64,000 bases of DNA from an uncultured Oxalobacteraceae bacterium (GCA_903893945.1 CAITOF010000107.1:21822-85821); one strand, 5' to 3'; shown: positions 29,424-38,917, counted from the stretch's first letter. The notes: a model not told the origin generated them from the sequence alone. Made by a program: numbers and translations.

Positions 29424-30035
29424 CTAAAACAGGTCAATTTCTCCACCACTCAGATTGTCTTTCTTAAGTTTGTTGGCGTATTCTATTTCACGCTGTTTCA
29501 ACGTATCGTTATGAACAACTTTAAGTTTTTTCACCAGGACCTTGCCCGTTTTAGGAAAGAAAAACACCTTTCTTGGGTGAATGTCGATCAAATCTTCCGC
29601 AGTGATTCTGATATTCTCCGTTTTCAGATAATCGCGTACAAATTTGGCGTTGCGCTCGCCGACATTAATCGCCGTGAAGCCACGTAACACGTTACCACCA
29701 CCAAATACCTTGGCTTCGAAATTTTCACGCCTTGCGCCCGCCTTCAGCAATTCATTAATCAGGATCTCCATCGCATAGTTGCCATAGCGCATGGAGGCCG
29801 ACACCGGGCTGTTTTCATCGCCGCCTCCATCGGGAAGCATAAAATGATTCATGCCTCCAATACCGGACACCCTGTCGCGAATGCAGGCAGAAACGCAGGA
29901 ACCCAGCACAGTCACAATGACCATGTCTTTTCCAGAAAAATAATATTCTCCGGGCAGAATTTTTGCCGCGTCGCAGTCAAAAGTGCGGTCATAATAAAAA
30001 TTCGTGGCAAGATGCTCTACACTCATCTCACTCAT
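29424..30035 (-). CDS. cheD: Chemoreceptor glutamine deamidase CheD
   Basis: 203 residues. Deamidates receptor glutamines to glutamates. The catalytic Cys47 ([13 protein letters not shown]) and His64 ([10 protein letters not shown]) are present, as is VFGGGNVL. The start at 30035 follows AAGGAT, 32 bp after the cheR stop; an upstream in-frame ATG is less likely. The C-terminal tail LSGGEIDLF is unlike the catalytic core and resembles the CheY-binding N-terminus of FliM (LSQxEIDALL). The CheZ-like protein encoded at 34088 ends similarly (SGEIEMF). Confidence 0.94.
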   Translation of the reverse strand: MSEMSVEHLATNFYYDRTFDCDAAKILPGEYYFSGKDMVIVTVLGSCVSACIRDRVSGIGGMNHFMLPDGGGDENSPVSASMRYGNYAMEILINELLKAGARRENFEAKVFGGGNVLRGFTAINVGERNAKFVRDYLKTENIRITAEDLIDIHPRKVFFFPKTGKVLVKKLKVVHNDTLKQREIEYANKLKKDNLSGGEIDLF

Positions 30036-30067
30036 GATGCATCCTTCCCACCAAGCATCGCTCCTGT

Positions 30068-30907
30068 TCACCGGGATAGTTCATACACCGTTTTACCTTT
30101 TAATTGAAAAATGTTGGTTAAATAGGAAAAATTCTCAGAATGCCCGACAAACAGCAGGCCATGCGGTTTCAGCAATGGCGCAAAGCGGTTCAATATTTTT
30201 TTCTGAGTCGGCTTGTCAAAATAAATCATCACATTCCGGCAAAAAATGACATCGAAGCTACCGCTGATCGGCCAGCTGTCCGCTAACAGGTTCAACTGCT
30301 TGAATTCGATCATTTTTCTCAGTTCGGGGCGAACACGAACCTGGCCTTCGTGCGATCCGGTACCGCGCAGAAAAAATTTCTTGACGCGACTTTCCGACAT
30401 TTTCTCAATGCGGTCTATATTGTACACGCCATCCGACCCTGTCTTTAGCACATTGGTATCGATGTCAGTCGCAATGATTTTGGCCGGCGGATTCAATTTT
30501 CCGTATGCTTCACACAGGGTAATCGCGATGGAGTACGGTTCCTCACCCGTGGAGCTGGCGGAGCACCAGACGGATATCGGTTCTTTTAGCGTGGCAGCGA
30601 ATTCCGCCAGTAAGGGAAAATGGTGTTCCTCCCTGAAAAATGACGTCAGATTGGTCGTCAGGGCATTCGTAAATGCGACCCATTCCTCGGTATCCTGCCC
30701 ACGTTCAAGATCATTCAGATAATCATTGAAACTGGTCATTCCCGTTGCACGTAATCGCCTGGCAAGGCGACTGTAGACCATTTCCTGCTTACTTTCAGAT
30801 AATGAAATGCCGGCACGCTGATAAATTAATGTACGCACCCGCTCAAAATCTCTAGGGGTAAATTCGAATTCCTTACCGGACTCCCTGCTTGTTGCGGACA
30901 CCACCAT
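30068..30907 (-). CDS. cheR: Chemotaxis protein methyltransferase CheR
   Basis: 279 residues. Methylates receptor glutamates with S-adenosylmethionine. N-terminal helical domain (about 15-85) and the SAM-binding domain with [32 protein letters not shown] and the late [24 protein letters not shown] choose the ATG at 30907 because GAGGAAAG lies in front of it; the GTG five codons upstream (30922) would use no site. Lies between cheW and cheD in the minus-strand run. Confidence 0.95.
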   Translation of the reverse strand: MVVSATSRESGKEFEFTPRDFERVRTLIYQRAGISLSESKQEMVYSRLARRLRATGMTSFNDYLNDLERGQDTEEWVAFTNALTTNLTSFFREEHHFPLLAEFAATLKEPISVWCSASSTGEEPYSIAITLCEAYGKLNPPAKIIATDIDTNVLKTGSDGVYNIDRIEKMSESRVKKFFLRGTGSHEGQVRVRPELRKMIEFKQLNLLADSWPISGSFDVIFCRNVMIYFDKPTQKKILNRFAPLLKPHGLLFVGHSENFSYLTNIFQLKGKTVYELSR

Positions 30908-30957
30908 ACAGACTTTCCTCACATCTCATTGAGACAATTCACGCTTTCCATCAATTA

Positions 30958-31476
30958 TCATTTAACCTGATGATCGACCAGACCCATATCCGGGCTGGTC
31001 ATCAGCTTGTCAATATCCACCAGGATTAACATGCGTTCATCGATAGTGCCCAGGCCGATCAGATAATCGGAATTAAATGTCGTATCCATGTCCGGTGCCG
31101 GTTTAATCTGATCCGGCATCAGTGTCGTGACATCGGACACGCTGTCAACAACCATCCCGACAATTCTTCCGTTGATATTCAAAATAATGACGACGGTAAA
31201 TTGGTCATAGGTGGGATCACCCAGATTAAACTTGATACGCATGTCCACCACGGGAACAATAATCCCGCGCAAATTGATCACGCCCTTGACGAATACCGGC
31301 GCATTGGCTATCCGCGTGACTGCTTCGTATCCACGGATTTCCTGCACCTTTAAGATATCAATGCCGTATTCTTCTTTTCCCAGCGTAAACGCCAAAAATT
31401 CACTTCCGGAAATTTCACTCATCGCTTTCGACGAATGCATACCAGACTGATTTTCCACCTGTGCAGATTGCAACAT
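30958..31476 (-). CDS. cheW: Chemotaxis coupling protein CheW
   Basis: 172 residues. SH3-like scaffold linking receptors to Che[21 protein letters not shown], the receptor-binding [13 protein letters not shown] and [13 protein letters not shown]. The N-terminus carries about 20 extra residues before the domain. The start follows TAGGAGTA. Located between cheA (41 bp) and cheR. It is the only CheW gene in the window. Confidence 0.96.
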   Translation of the reverse strand: MLQSAQVENQSGMHSSKAMSEISGSEFLAFTLGKEEYGIDILKVQEIRGYEAVTRIANAPVFVKGVINLRGIIVPVVDMRIKFNLGDPTYDQFTVVIILNINGRIVGMVVDSVSDVTTLMPDQIKPAPDMDTTFNSDYLIGLGTIDERMLILVDIDKLMTSPDMGLVDHQVK

Positions 31477-31517
31477 AATGTACTCCTAAAACAAAAAAAT
31501 ATTTACAATGACCGAAC

Positions 31518-33602
31518 TCAGGTTGTTTTCAGTATCGCAGAAACATCCAGAATCAATGCAACACCGCCATCACCCAAAATAGTGGCACCGGAAACACCGG
31601 GTACCTTCTTGTAATTTGACTCAATATTTTTGACGACCACCTGCTGCTGGCCAACCAGCTCATCAATGAACAGGGCGGCGCGTTTTCCTTCGACCTCCAG
31701 TATCACGATGATCCCCTTGCACGGGTCGGTGAATCTTGCATTGATCCCGAACACCTTATGCAGGGCAATTAACGGCAGATACTCGTCCCGAACCTTGATA
31801 ACCGTACCCTTGTTACTTATTTCCTTGATGTCGTCCGGTACCGGCTGCAGCGATTCCACCACGCAGCTGAGCGGCAGTATGTAAACCTCTTCACCAACCC
31901 GAATCGACATGCCATCAAGAATCGCCAGAGTCAGCGGCAACGAAATGACGATGGTGGTACCGAAACCCTTGGCCGATCGTATATCAACCACGCCACCCAT
32001 GGCCGTAATGTTACGCTTGACCACATCCATTCCGACACCACGTCCTGACACATCGGTCACAACTTCAGCCGTGGAAAAACCCGGCGCAAAAATCAGTTGC
32101 CAGACATCCGCATCGGTCATGTTTTCAGAGACCGGCAGGCCATTTTCGGTCGCCTTGGCGAGAATTCTCTCCCGATTCAGGCCACCGCCATCGTCACTGA
32201 CTTCAATGACAATATTGCCGCCCTGGTGCGCTGCCGACAGGGACAGCCGTCCGGCTTCGTATTTTCCCTCGTTTCTCCTAATATCCGGCATTTCTATGCC
32301 ATGGTCAATACTGTTCCTCACCAAATGCGTTAATGGGTCAACAATACGCTCAATTAATCCCTTGTCCAGTTCAGTTGACGCACCGTAAGTGATAAATTCC
32401 ACTTTTTTGCCCAGTTTGGAGGCCAGATCGCGGACCATACGGGGAAAGCGCGAAAACACGTAATCCATGGGCATCATCCGGATCGACATGACCGCTTCCT
32501 GAAGGTCACGCGTATTCCTGGACAACTGCCCGACGCTGCTTAGCAGTTTTTCATGTTCAATCGGATCGAGTGCAGCCGATCGCTGATCCAGCATCGCCTG
32601 GGTGATCACCAGTTCACCAATCAGATTAATCAGCTGATCGACTTTTTCTATGCCAACACGTATGGTGGTTGTTTCCTGATTCGTCGCCTTCTCACTGTCT
32701 TTTTTGCCTGCATTTTTTTCATCATGGTGCGGGCCTGATGCCAGAGTTGAATCTTTCTCAATTTTTTTGACGACACCTTTCATTATTTCTTCCGGTGTCC
32801 GGTCCAGCGCAAATGCAGGGTCAATTGGATCAAAAAAGCCGTAACCCAGTTTCTCTTCATCAGGTTTATCGATCGGGTCAAAAAAGCCATAGCCCAGTTC
32901 ATCTTCATTCGCTTCCCTGCCCGGAATTCGGGTAATGGGAATATCGGTTATGAAAATGTCCTGCGGATCCAGGATAAACGAACAGATGGCGATGATGTCG
33001 TCTGGCGTTGCGTTGGTATTCAGAACAAAAGCTATCCGGTTGTCGTCCAGGTTTTCCTTCGCTATGTCGCCGAGCAGATTCAGCTCAGCGCCTATCGTTT
33101 CGATTTCGTCATTGGAAATCTTTGGAAACTCGATGCGATAGCATTTCCTGAATTGTTCATCGTTTGTTTTTTCAATGTAGCTTTCCACTTTGGGCGGCGG
33201 TGCTATATGAGTCGAATTTTTGGCCAGCGACTGTAACATCATGCGGACATCCGCGACCGCTTCCTGATCGACCGGCGCACCCGACTTATGACCGTTCAGC
33301 TGCATCTTCAGAATATCTTTGGCGATCAGGAAAGCATCGACGTGCTCCGATGTAATCGCCATTTCACCTTTACGAATATTGTCTAACAGGGACTCCAGGA
33401 AATGGGTTACGTCAGACATGTCAGAAATGCCAAAGGTCGACGCGCCGCCCTTGATTGAATGGGCAGTCCTGAATATCGCGTTCAAGTCTTCCGGGTCAGG
33501 ATCTGAAAGGTTAACCGCCAGCAGCAGTTTTTCCATTTCAGCCAGCAGTTCTTCCGCCTCATCAAAAAAGACCTGATAGAACTGACTCATTTCTATTGCC
33601 AT
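31518..33602 (-). CDS. cheA: Chemotaxis histidine kinase CheA
   Basis: 694 residues. P1 Hpt domain with phospho-acceptor H48 (FRTAHSIKGGAST); a P2-like CheY-binding segment about 150-235; a tandem repeat LGYGFFDPID near 248-275; dimerisation domain about 320-375; HATPase (LVRNSIDHGIE, ISDDGGGL-type boxes, GRGVGMDVVK) about 390-545; and a CheW-like P5 domain about 550-690. It autophosphorylates under receptor control and passes phosphate to CheY and CheB. The start at 33602 follows GGGAG. Transcribed after the 33682 receiver gene and before cheW. Confidence 0.96.
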   Translation of the reverse strand: MAIEMSQFYQVFFDEAEELLAEMEKLLLAVNLSDPDPEDLNAIFRTAHSIKGGASTFGISDMSDVTHFLESLLDNIRKGEMAITSEHVDAFLIAKDILKMQLNGHKSGAPVDQEAVADVRMMLQSLAKNSTHIAPPPKVESYIEKTNDEQFRKCYRIEFPKISNDEIETIGAELNLLGDIAKENLDDNRIAFVLNTNATPDDIIAICSFILDPQDIFITDIPITRIPGREANEDELGYGFFDPIDKPDEEKLGYGFFDPIDPAFALDRTPEEIMKGVVKKIEKDSTLASGPHHDEKNAGKKDSEKATNQETTTIRVGIEKVDQLINLIGELVITQAMLDQRSAALDPIEHEKLLSSVGQLSRNTRDLQEAVMSIRMMPMDYVFSRFPRMVRDLASKLGKKVEFITYGASTELDKGLIERIVDPLTHLVRNSIDHGIEMPDIRRNEGKYEAGRLSLSAAHQGGNIVIEVSDDGGGLNRERILAKATENGLPVSENMTDADVWQLIFAPGFSTAEVVTDVSGRGVGMDVVKRNITAMGGVVDIRSAKGFGTTIVISLPLTLAILDGMSIRVGEEVYILPLSCVVESLQPVPDDIKEISNKGTVIKVRDEYLPLIALHKVFGINARFTDPCKGIIVILEVEGKRAALFIDELVGQQQVVVKNIESNYKKVPGVSGATILGDGGVALILDVSAILKTT

Positions 33603-33681
33603 TACCTCGCTCCCTGAACTGGTTAATCCTTCAGATTCTTATGGTCACACTGCATTACATTGATATCCATCAGCATAGAGA

Positions 33682-34047
33682 TTAACCAATCACTTTCTTT
33701 ACCACTTCCGTCAGCTTTTGCGGATCGAACGGCTTCACCAGCCAGCCATTGGCGCCGGCAGCGCGGCCTTTTGCTTTCATGTCATCGCCAGATTCGGTGG
33801 TCAGCATCAAAATCGGTACCTTCTGATAGCTTGGCAGGGCGCGCAACGCCTTGATGAGTGTCAGGCCATCCATCCGGGGCATATTCTGGTCGGTGAGCAC
33901 CAGATCGACCACCTGCAAGCGCGCCTTATCCAGTCCATCCTGACCGTCAACGGCTTCAATGACCTGATAACCCGCGGCCTTCAGGCTGAACGACAGCATT
34001 TGCCTGAGGGAACCTGAATCATCAACTGCTAATATCGTTTTTTCCAT
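33682..34047 (-). CDS. Single-domain response regulator (second CheY-like protein)
   Basis: 121 residues. Receiver domain with D9/D10 acidic pocket, phospho-acceptor D53 (LVLTDQNMPRMDGL), T in LMLTTESGDD and K in WLVKPFDP. The start at 34047 follows GGAG; a GTG six codons upstream is possible. It lies directly upstream of cheA and next to a CheZ-like protein, so it may be a phosphate sink or a partner of that protein. It differs clearly from the CheY paired with CheZ (27784-28176). Confidence 0.93.
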   Translation of the reverse strand: MEKTILAVDDSGSLRQMLSFSLKAAGYQVIEAVDGQDGLDKARLQVVDLVLTDQNMPRMDGLTLIKALRALPSYQKVPILMLTTESGDDMKAKGRAAGANGWLVKPFDPQKLTEVVKKVIG

Positions 34048-34087
34048 CTTGACTCCAACATTCACGTTTGTGAGAATTTAACCCAGC

Positions 34088-34636
34088 TTAAAACATTTCT
34101 ATTTCGCCACTATCCATATCTTTTTGATGTACTGCCTTGCGCAACAGATCTTTTAACTCTGAACTCTGCTTGTCCAGATTCTTGTTAATATCGTTCAGCA
34201 TGACAACAATATCTTCCTCCTGCCCTTCGGTCGGTACCACATCACCTTCGATGGCCAGCTCACTCAGCACATTACGAAGTCCGATAATCCGCTGTACAGT
34301 ACGCGCCAGTAACTGGCTGGTCAGATCCTGAAACTGCAGCCCTGTCACGGCTTCATTGGTATGCTGTGAAATTTCATTCTGCAGCAGACGCAGGTGGGCC
34401 ATCTTCGGATCATCGTCAGCGTAGTCCGTCAAAAGCAGCTCAACCTCTTTTTGCTGCGCACTCACGGCTGCATGCAACGCAAAGAAACTTGCTCCCAGTT
34501 TTTCAACCGCTTCACCCAGCAGAAATGCGGTCTGCACCAGATCCGTTTCAACTTCCAGCAGGTGCTGCTTGCCATGATCCGACACGCCTGAAAGCAAGCG
34601 TTTTACCTGAGACCCTAACAATTTCTTCCTCGTCAT
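34088..34636 (-). CDS. CheZ-like helical protein in the chemotaxis cluster
   Basis: 182 residues, almost entirely helical with predicted coiled-coil. The segment LQFQDLTSQLLARTVQRI matches the CheZ active-site helix (DFQDLTGQVIK), keeping Asp and Gln four residues apart, which in CheZ perform CheY-P dephosphorylation. There is no CheZ-type C-terminal DDLLDSLGF; the chain instead ends DSGEIEMF, similar to the CheD tail. I infer a second CheY-P phosphatase or CheY-binding protein acting with the neighbouring receiver (40 bp downstream). The family is not one I can name with certainty. Confidence 0.8.
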   Translation of the reverse strand: MTRKKLLGSQVKRLLSGVSDHGKQHLLEVETDLVQTAFLLGEAVEKLGASFFALHAAVSAQQKEVELLLTDYADDDPKMAHLRLLQNEISQHTNEAVTGLQFQDLTSQLLARTVQRIIGLRNVLSELAIEGDVVPTEGQEEDIVVMLNDINKNLDKQSSELKDLLRKAVHQKDMDSGEIEMF

Positions 34637-34750
34637 GTTTTGCTCGTCTTAGTCTCTAAAATAACATTGCCTGTAGGTGTTTAATTTCACTGAGGTATGC
34701 ACTGGCCGGTGGGGCATTTCTCGCTGCTTTTTCTTCAGATTTTCATTTCG

Positions 34751-35680
34751 CTACTCTTTGGCAGGTTCTTTGCCGGCATCCTTGCTGTCGTCGGACTTGC
34801 CGACTTCAAGTGCTCCGCCGTCCTGTGCGACAGACAGTTCGGCCTGCTTGTTCAATACAATAATACTGATGCGCCTGTTGATGGGGTCAGCAGGATTTTC
34901 TTTGTTGAACAGCACTGACGATGACAGCCCGATGACACGCAGCACCTTGTTGCTGTCCATGCCGGCCGCGATTAATTCCCTGCGACTGGCATTGGCACGA
35001 TCGGCAGACAATTCCCAGTTGCTGTAGCCACGAACGTTGGCTGAATAGGGCGCGGCATCAGTGTGACCTGAAATACTGATTTTATTTGGAACTTCATTCA
35101 ATGCGATGCCGATTTCATCGAGTAATTCCTTGGTATACGGCTCCAGTTCGGCCTTGGCAGACGCGAACATGGGTCGATTTTGATCATCAACTATCTGAAT
35201 CCGCAACCCGTCCGAGGTCATGTCCAGCACCAGTTGCTTCTTGTATTGCTTCAGGAGAGGATTCGCGTCAATAACAGCCTCAATTTTCTCCTTTAACACT
35301 TTCAGGTGTGCGGCATCCGCCTGCGCCAGCGCGGCTTCAGCATCCTTCAGGCTGTAATTTTTTTTATTTTTAATCGCATCACTTTTCTTGTTCTGGCCTT
35401 CTGATGCGGTTAAATCTTTCCCGCCTCCGCGCACAATACTGGAACTGTCACCGGACCCCTCACCACCCTGCAAAGCCACCTTCAATGGGGTCTGAAAATA
35501 TTCAGCAATACCCTGCAACGTACCTTTGGTCGTTGATCCTAGTAGCCACATAAGCAGAAAAAACGCCATCATCGCCGTTACAAAATCGGCATAGGCAATC
35601 TTCCAGGCGCCGCCATGAGCGCCGCCGGCCACTTTTTTAATCCGCTTTACGATAATGGGGCGTGCTTCTTCGCTAGCCAT
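34751..35680 (-). CDS. motB: Flagellar motor stator protein MotB
   Basis: 309 residues. Cytoplasmic N-terminus, one membrane helix (about 30-50) with the proton-carrying Asp in WKIAYADFVTAMMAFFLLMW, a plug region, then the OmpA-like peptidoglycan-binding domain (about 150-280; ISISGHTDAAPYS, NWELSADRANASRREL). The tail (about 285-309) is charged and Lys/Asp/Glu-rich. With MotA it anchors the stator and conducts H+. It begins 15 bp after motA with AGGTGA upstream. Confidence 0.96.
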   Translation of the reverse strand: MASEEARPIIVKRIKKVAGGAHGGAWKIAYADFVTAMMAFFLLMWLLGSTTKGTLQGIAEYFQTPLKVALQGGEGSGDSSSIVRGGGKDLTASEGQNKKSDAIKNKKNYSLKDAEAALAQADAAHLKVLKEKIEAVIDANPLLKQYKKQLVLDMTSDGLRIQIVDDQNRPMFASAKAELEPYTKELLDEIGIALNEVPNKISISGHTDAAPYSANVRGYSNWELSADRANASRRELIAAGMDSNKVLRVIGLSSSVLFNKENPADPINRRISIIVLNKQAELSVAQDGGALEVGKSDDSKDAGKEPAKE

Positions 35681-35695
35681 GCTGTCACCTGATCG

Positions 35696-36556
35696 TTATT
35701 TTGATTTGCTCTGTTTAATATGATCTTCCAATTCCGAGAACGAGGGTCGCTCAGTCGAATAAAGCACTTTTCTGCCAAACTCAACTGCCAGCGCGGGCGC
35801 AAAGCCGTTCAGGCTGGCTAACAGGGTCACTTTAACGCACTGAAATGTTTTTGACGATTCTTCCAGTTGCTGTTCCAGCAGACCCGACAGCGGACCGACA
35901 AAACCGTAAGCCAGCAGAATACCCAGAAAGGTACCGACCAGCGCATGTGCAATCAATTCGCCCAGTTCCGCAGGCGGAATGCCGACCGACTCCATGGTAT
36001 GTACCACACCCATCACCGCGGCAACGATACCAAACGCCGGCAGGCCATCACCCAGCTTGGCCACAAAATGAACCGGGGCATGCGCTTCAACATGGTGAGT
36101 TTCAATTTCATTATCCATCAGATTTTCGATCTGGAACGCGTCCATATTCCCCGATACCATCAGGCGCAGGTAGTCGCTGATAAATTCCATCAGGTGATGG
36201 TCATGCACCACCGTTTCATATTTGCTGAACAAGGGGCTTTCTTCCGGATTTTCGATGTCGCCTTCTATCGACATCAGCCCTTCTTTGCGCACCTTCGTCA
36301 ACACATCGAACAACATTGTCATTAATTCCATATACATGGTCTTATTGTATTTGGAACCCTTTAACACGCCGGGAAGCGCCTTGAGTGACGCTTTTAACGT
36401 TTTGCCATTATTTCCGACCAGCGCCGCCCCCGCTGCCGCGCCCCCTATCATTAACAGTTCAAGCGGTTGAAACAGCGCACCCAGGTGGCCGCCGGCCATC
36501 GCAAAGCCGCCAAACACGGAACCAACAACAATCACATACCCGACAATGACTAACAC
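35696..36556 (-). CDS. motA: Flagellar motor stator protein MotA
   Basis: 286 residues with four membrane helices (about 2-22, 28-48, 170-190 and 202-225) and the conserved region KLGDGLPAFGIVAAVMGVVHTM. It forms the proton channel with MotB and contacts FliG through the cytoplasmic loop (about 55-165). It starts at a GTG (36556), seven bases after GAGGAG. First gene of motA-motB, downstream of flhDC and a methyltransferase gene. Confidence 0.96.
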   Translation of the reverse strand: MLVIVGYVIVVGSVFGGFAMAGGHLGALFQPLELLMIGGAAAGAALVGNNGKTLKASLKALPGVLKGSKYNKTMYMELMTMLFDVLTKVRKEGLMSIEGDIENPEESPLFSKYETVVHDHHLMEFISDYLRLMVSGNMDAFQIENLMDNEIETHHVEAHAPVHFVAKLGDGLPAFGIVAAVMGVVHTMESVGIPPAELGELIAHALVGTFLGILLAYGFVGPLSGLLEQQLEESSKTFQCVKVTLLASLNGFAPALAVEFGRKVLYSTERPSFSELEDHIKQSKSK

Positions 36557-36645
36557 AAAGCAGCTCCTCTAAAAGGTTCTACAGCACCAACTTAATTTAG
36601 ACTAAAAATCGCCCTGTTTCCATGAAAAAATTTTCAATTAACGGA

Positions 36646-37443
36646 TTATAGATACCAGACAAACAATTTGCGCTGGTTTCTCGTGTAATTTTCTGGATAA
36701 ATAGACAAGTCTTCCTCGACGCCATCAACAGGAAACTCATAACTGATCAATATTGATCCGGCGCGCATCTCATTTTTTGCCTTGCGCCACAGTCCGCTCA
36801 TTGCAGCAGGTGACAAATAGGCAAATATCACGTCAAATTCTGAAAAATCGGTCTGCTCGTAATTAGAGCGCAAAAATCGGGCGTTACCGGACTGCCCCCC
36901 TTTTCTCAGATAACTGCACAGCCACGGCAATGGTGCAATTTCAACACCGGTGAACCGGCAGTCCGGCCGCTGGTCAGCCAGATAAATAACCAGTCCGCCC
37001 ATTCCACTGCCAATATCCATGAATGAAATGGAGCGATTTTGCGGCAGCAGTTGGTCAACCGCCCGCCACGCGTCCGGGGTCGAGGGAAAATACGGGACCT
37101 GGGTCCGGTACGTTGACCAGTAAAATACCAGCAGGAACAGGAACAGGCTTAAATAGACATAGGGCGGCAGCGACCACCATAGCGCAAGAACCATGGCGAA
37201 AGGGAATAGCGGCTGAATCAGACACCACCACCAGGCCAGCCTGAACCAGCGTGTCATGAGCAGGGTAAGTACCGCGTGGGACAGGAGCGCCTGGTTCAGC
37301 GTCCATTTGACGTGGGCTGTTTGCCACAGAACGAACAACAGCAGTGTGATGAAACCGAGGGTCGCGAATTGAATAAACAGCGCGATAATGGCGGGAGAAC
37401 CGGGTTTGAACTTGCGTAAAAAATGTGTGGCGCCAGAATTCAA
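36646..37443 (-). CDS. Membrane-anchored class I SAM methyltransferase in the flagellar operon
   Basis: 265 residues with the proposed TTG start at 37443 (GAGG seven bases upstream); an earlier TTG at 37500 would give 284. The N-terminal third has about four hydrophobic segments (roughly residues 15-110), with many Trp and Leu. Then a Rossmann methyltransferase domain: SFMDIGSGMGGLVIYLA (motif I), FTGVEIAPLPWL, FDVIFAYLSPAAM and ILISYEFPVDG. The target is unknown. It is placed between flhC (63 bp upstream) and motA, so it is probably coexpressed with motility genes. Confidence 0.8.
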   Translation of the reverse strand: MNSGATHFLRKFKPGSPAIIALFIQFATLGFITLLLFVLWQTAHVKWTLNQALLSHAVLTLLMTRWFRLAWWWCLIQPLFPFAMVLALWWSLPPYVYLSLFLFLLVFYWSTYRTQVPYFPSTPDAWRAVDQLLPQNRSISFMDIGSGMGGLVIYLADQRPDCRFTGVEIAPLPWLCSYLRKGGQSGNARFLRSNYEQTDFSEFDVIFAYLSPAAMSGLWRKAKNEMRAGSILISYEFPVDGVEEDLSIYPENYTRNQRKLFVWYL

Positions 37444-37506
37444 TATACGGCCTCGATCAGTGAGTGGGGCAGAACCACCCCACCGATCCGGGCCGGGCAA
37501 CTCTGG

Positions 37507-38064
37507 TCAGGCAACCATTTCGTACGATATTTTTTCTGCTTCTTTAACTTTTTTCAGCTTACCTGCACGCGACGGCATATGGCACAGACCGCAGGCGTAA
37601 TTTTTATGTAGATCATACTTGTATGATACAAAATGTCCACCACATTTGCAGCATTGCGCCAATGACAGCATCTTGCTTTCAAAAAAACGTACCAGCGTCC
37701 ATGCTCTTGTCAGTGACAGGACCTGTTCCTGATCCTGATTGACCGGCACTTGTTCCAGATACAGTTTATACGCTTTGACGGTCGCATCAATACCTTTGAC
37801 ACCGGCATGCTCAACCAGGTATTTGTGGATATTCATGAAAAGTGACGCATGGATATTGGGTTGCCAGGTCAGAAACCAGTCGGTCGAGAATGGCAACATG
37901 CCTTTGGGTGGAGAGACACCTTTTAACTCCTTATAGAGTTTTAACAGACGCTCTCTCGACAATGATGTTTCCGATTCCAGCAGTTGCAGTCGGGCACCCA
38001 GATTGACAAGTTCAATAGCCAGCTGAATTTCATTCGCTTCGGTCACTACACTTTTCTTACCCAT
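37507..38064 (-). CDS. flhC: Flagellar master transcriptional activator subunit FlhC
   Basis: 185 residues. Forms the FlhD4C2 complex that activates class II flagellar promoters with sigma70. The N-terminal helical domain (residues 9-90, EIQLAIELVNLGARLQLLE) and a C-terminal zinc site of four cysteines (CCKCGGHF and YACGLC) are typical. I choose the second of two adjacent ATGs (38064), which lies five bases from GGAGG; the first is only two bases away. Lies 51 bp after flhD. Confidence 0.95.
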   Translation of the reverse strand: MGKKSVVTEANEIQLAIELVNLGARLQLLESETSLSRERLLKLYKELKGVSPPKGMLPFSTDWFLTWQPNIHASLFMNIHKYLVEHAGVKGIDATVKAYKLYLEQVPVNQDQEQVLSLTRAWTLVRFFESKMLSLAQCCKCGGHFVSYKYDLHKNYACGLCHMPSRAGKLKKVKEAEKISYEMVA

Positions 38065-38115
38065 CATAGCCTCCAACACCGATTAAGATAGCAATACACC
38101 ATTCAGACACTTTTT

Positions 38116-38433
38116 TTAGTGAATTTCTTCAACCGACTGACCTGCCATCAGGATGGCAGCGTGGGATTGTGCAAGGGCGCGGTCTTTGTTGTAGTTGGTC
38201 AGCATGCAGAGTATGGCACTGTCTTCAAACCTGAAACGGGCCAGCATCATATTGGAACCAGCCAGTTTCAATATCTGTGCATTATTCAGGCCTTCGATCA
38301 AGTCAGCGACTTCCTTACCGATCCCCAGTCTGAAAATGGCTGTTGCCTTGTCTGAGCGTATCATTTGTTGTGCCAACATTAAATAACTCAGGTTGGAGTC
38401 GCGTATTTCTGCCATCATATCGTTCGGTGTCAT
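38116..38433 (-). CDS. flhD: Flagellar master transcriptional activator subunit FlhD
   Basis: 105 residues, all helical, DNA-contacting and dimerising subunit of FlhD4C2. Opening MAEIRDSNLSYLMLAQQMIRSDKATAIFRLG matches FlhD in length and pattern (it begins here at residue 7). The ATG at 38433 follows GGGAGAA. It heads the motility run, with a 484-bp promoter region upstream. Confidence 0.95.
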   Translation of the reverse strand: MTPNDMMAEIRDSNLSYLMLAQQMIRSDKATAIFRLGIGKEVADLIEGLNNAQILKLAGSNMMLARFRFEDSAILCMLTNYNKDRALAQSHAAILMAGQSVEEIH

Positions 38434-38917
38434 TTCATTTCTCCCAGATAATTAACTGCTGGCAATTTGTTGCGTTGCGGCCAGTTGGTTTCACTTTAGT
38501 ACTTGGGGGAAATAGACTGAATAGGTACTGCGCGGTATTTAACGTAGGAAAAGACGACAAGCCGCACATAGGAGTTCTTCCTACACGCAGCAAGCTCTTG
38601 TTTGCCTGACAATGGAATCAAGTCAGACTGATGAAATTGGTTCGAAATCTACTCTTCAGGTGTTCGTTCTAACTTTCAAATAAAACCTAATTAAATCAAT
38701 TGGTTATATAAAATTAAGGCAACTCGCCCTGCTTCATATGTCATTAACGGCAAACCGGTGGGTCGACTTTAGGGTATTTGTGAAAATATTTTTAAAATAG
38801 TCAAAACGGTCGCCAATAGGGGTAATAACGACAGAAAATAATCGCTACTTTAATAAATAAAATAAAAAAAATGATGTAAATTTGAGTCAGAAGCTTGATT
38901 AATTTTCAAAAAGACAA
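38434..38917. other. Long AT-rich leader/promoter region of flhD
   Basis: 484 bp without a gene, between the dnaQ stop and the flhD start. It is markedly AT-rich between 38650 and 38900, as expected for a promoter under several regulators. A 7-bp inverted repeat GTAGGAA/TTCCTAC (38544-38550 and 38578-38584) lies about 110-150 bp from the flhD start. I cannot place a confident -35/-10 pair. Confidence 0.6.
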
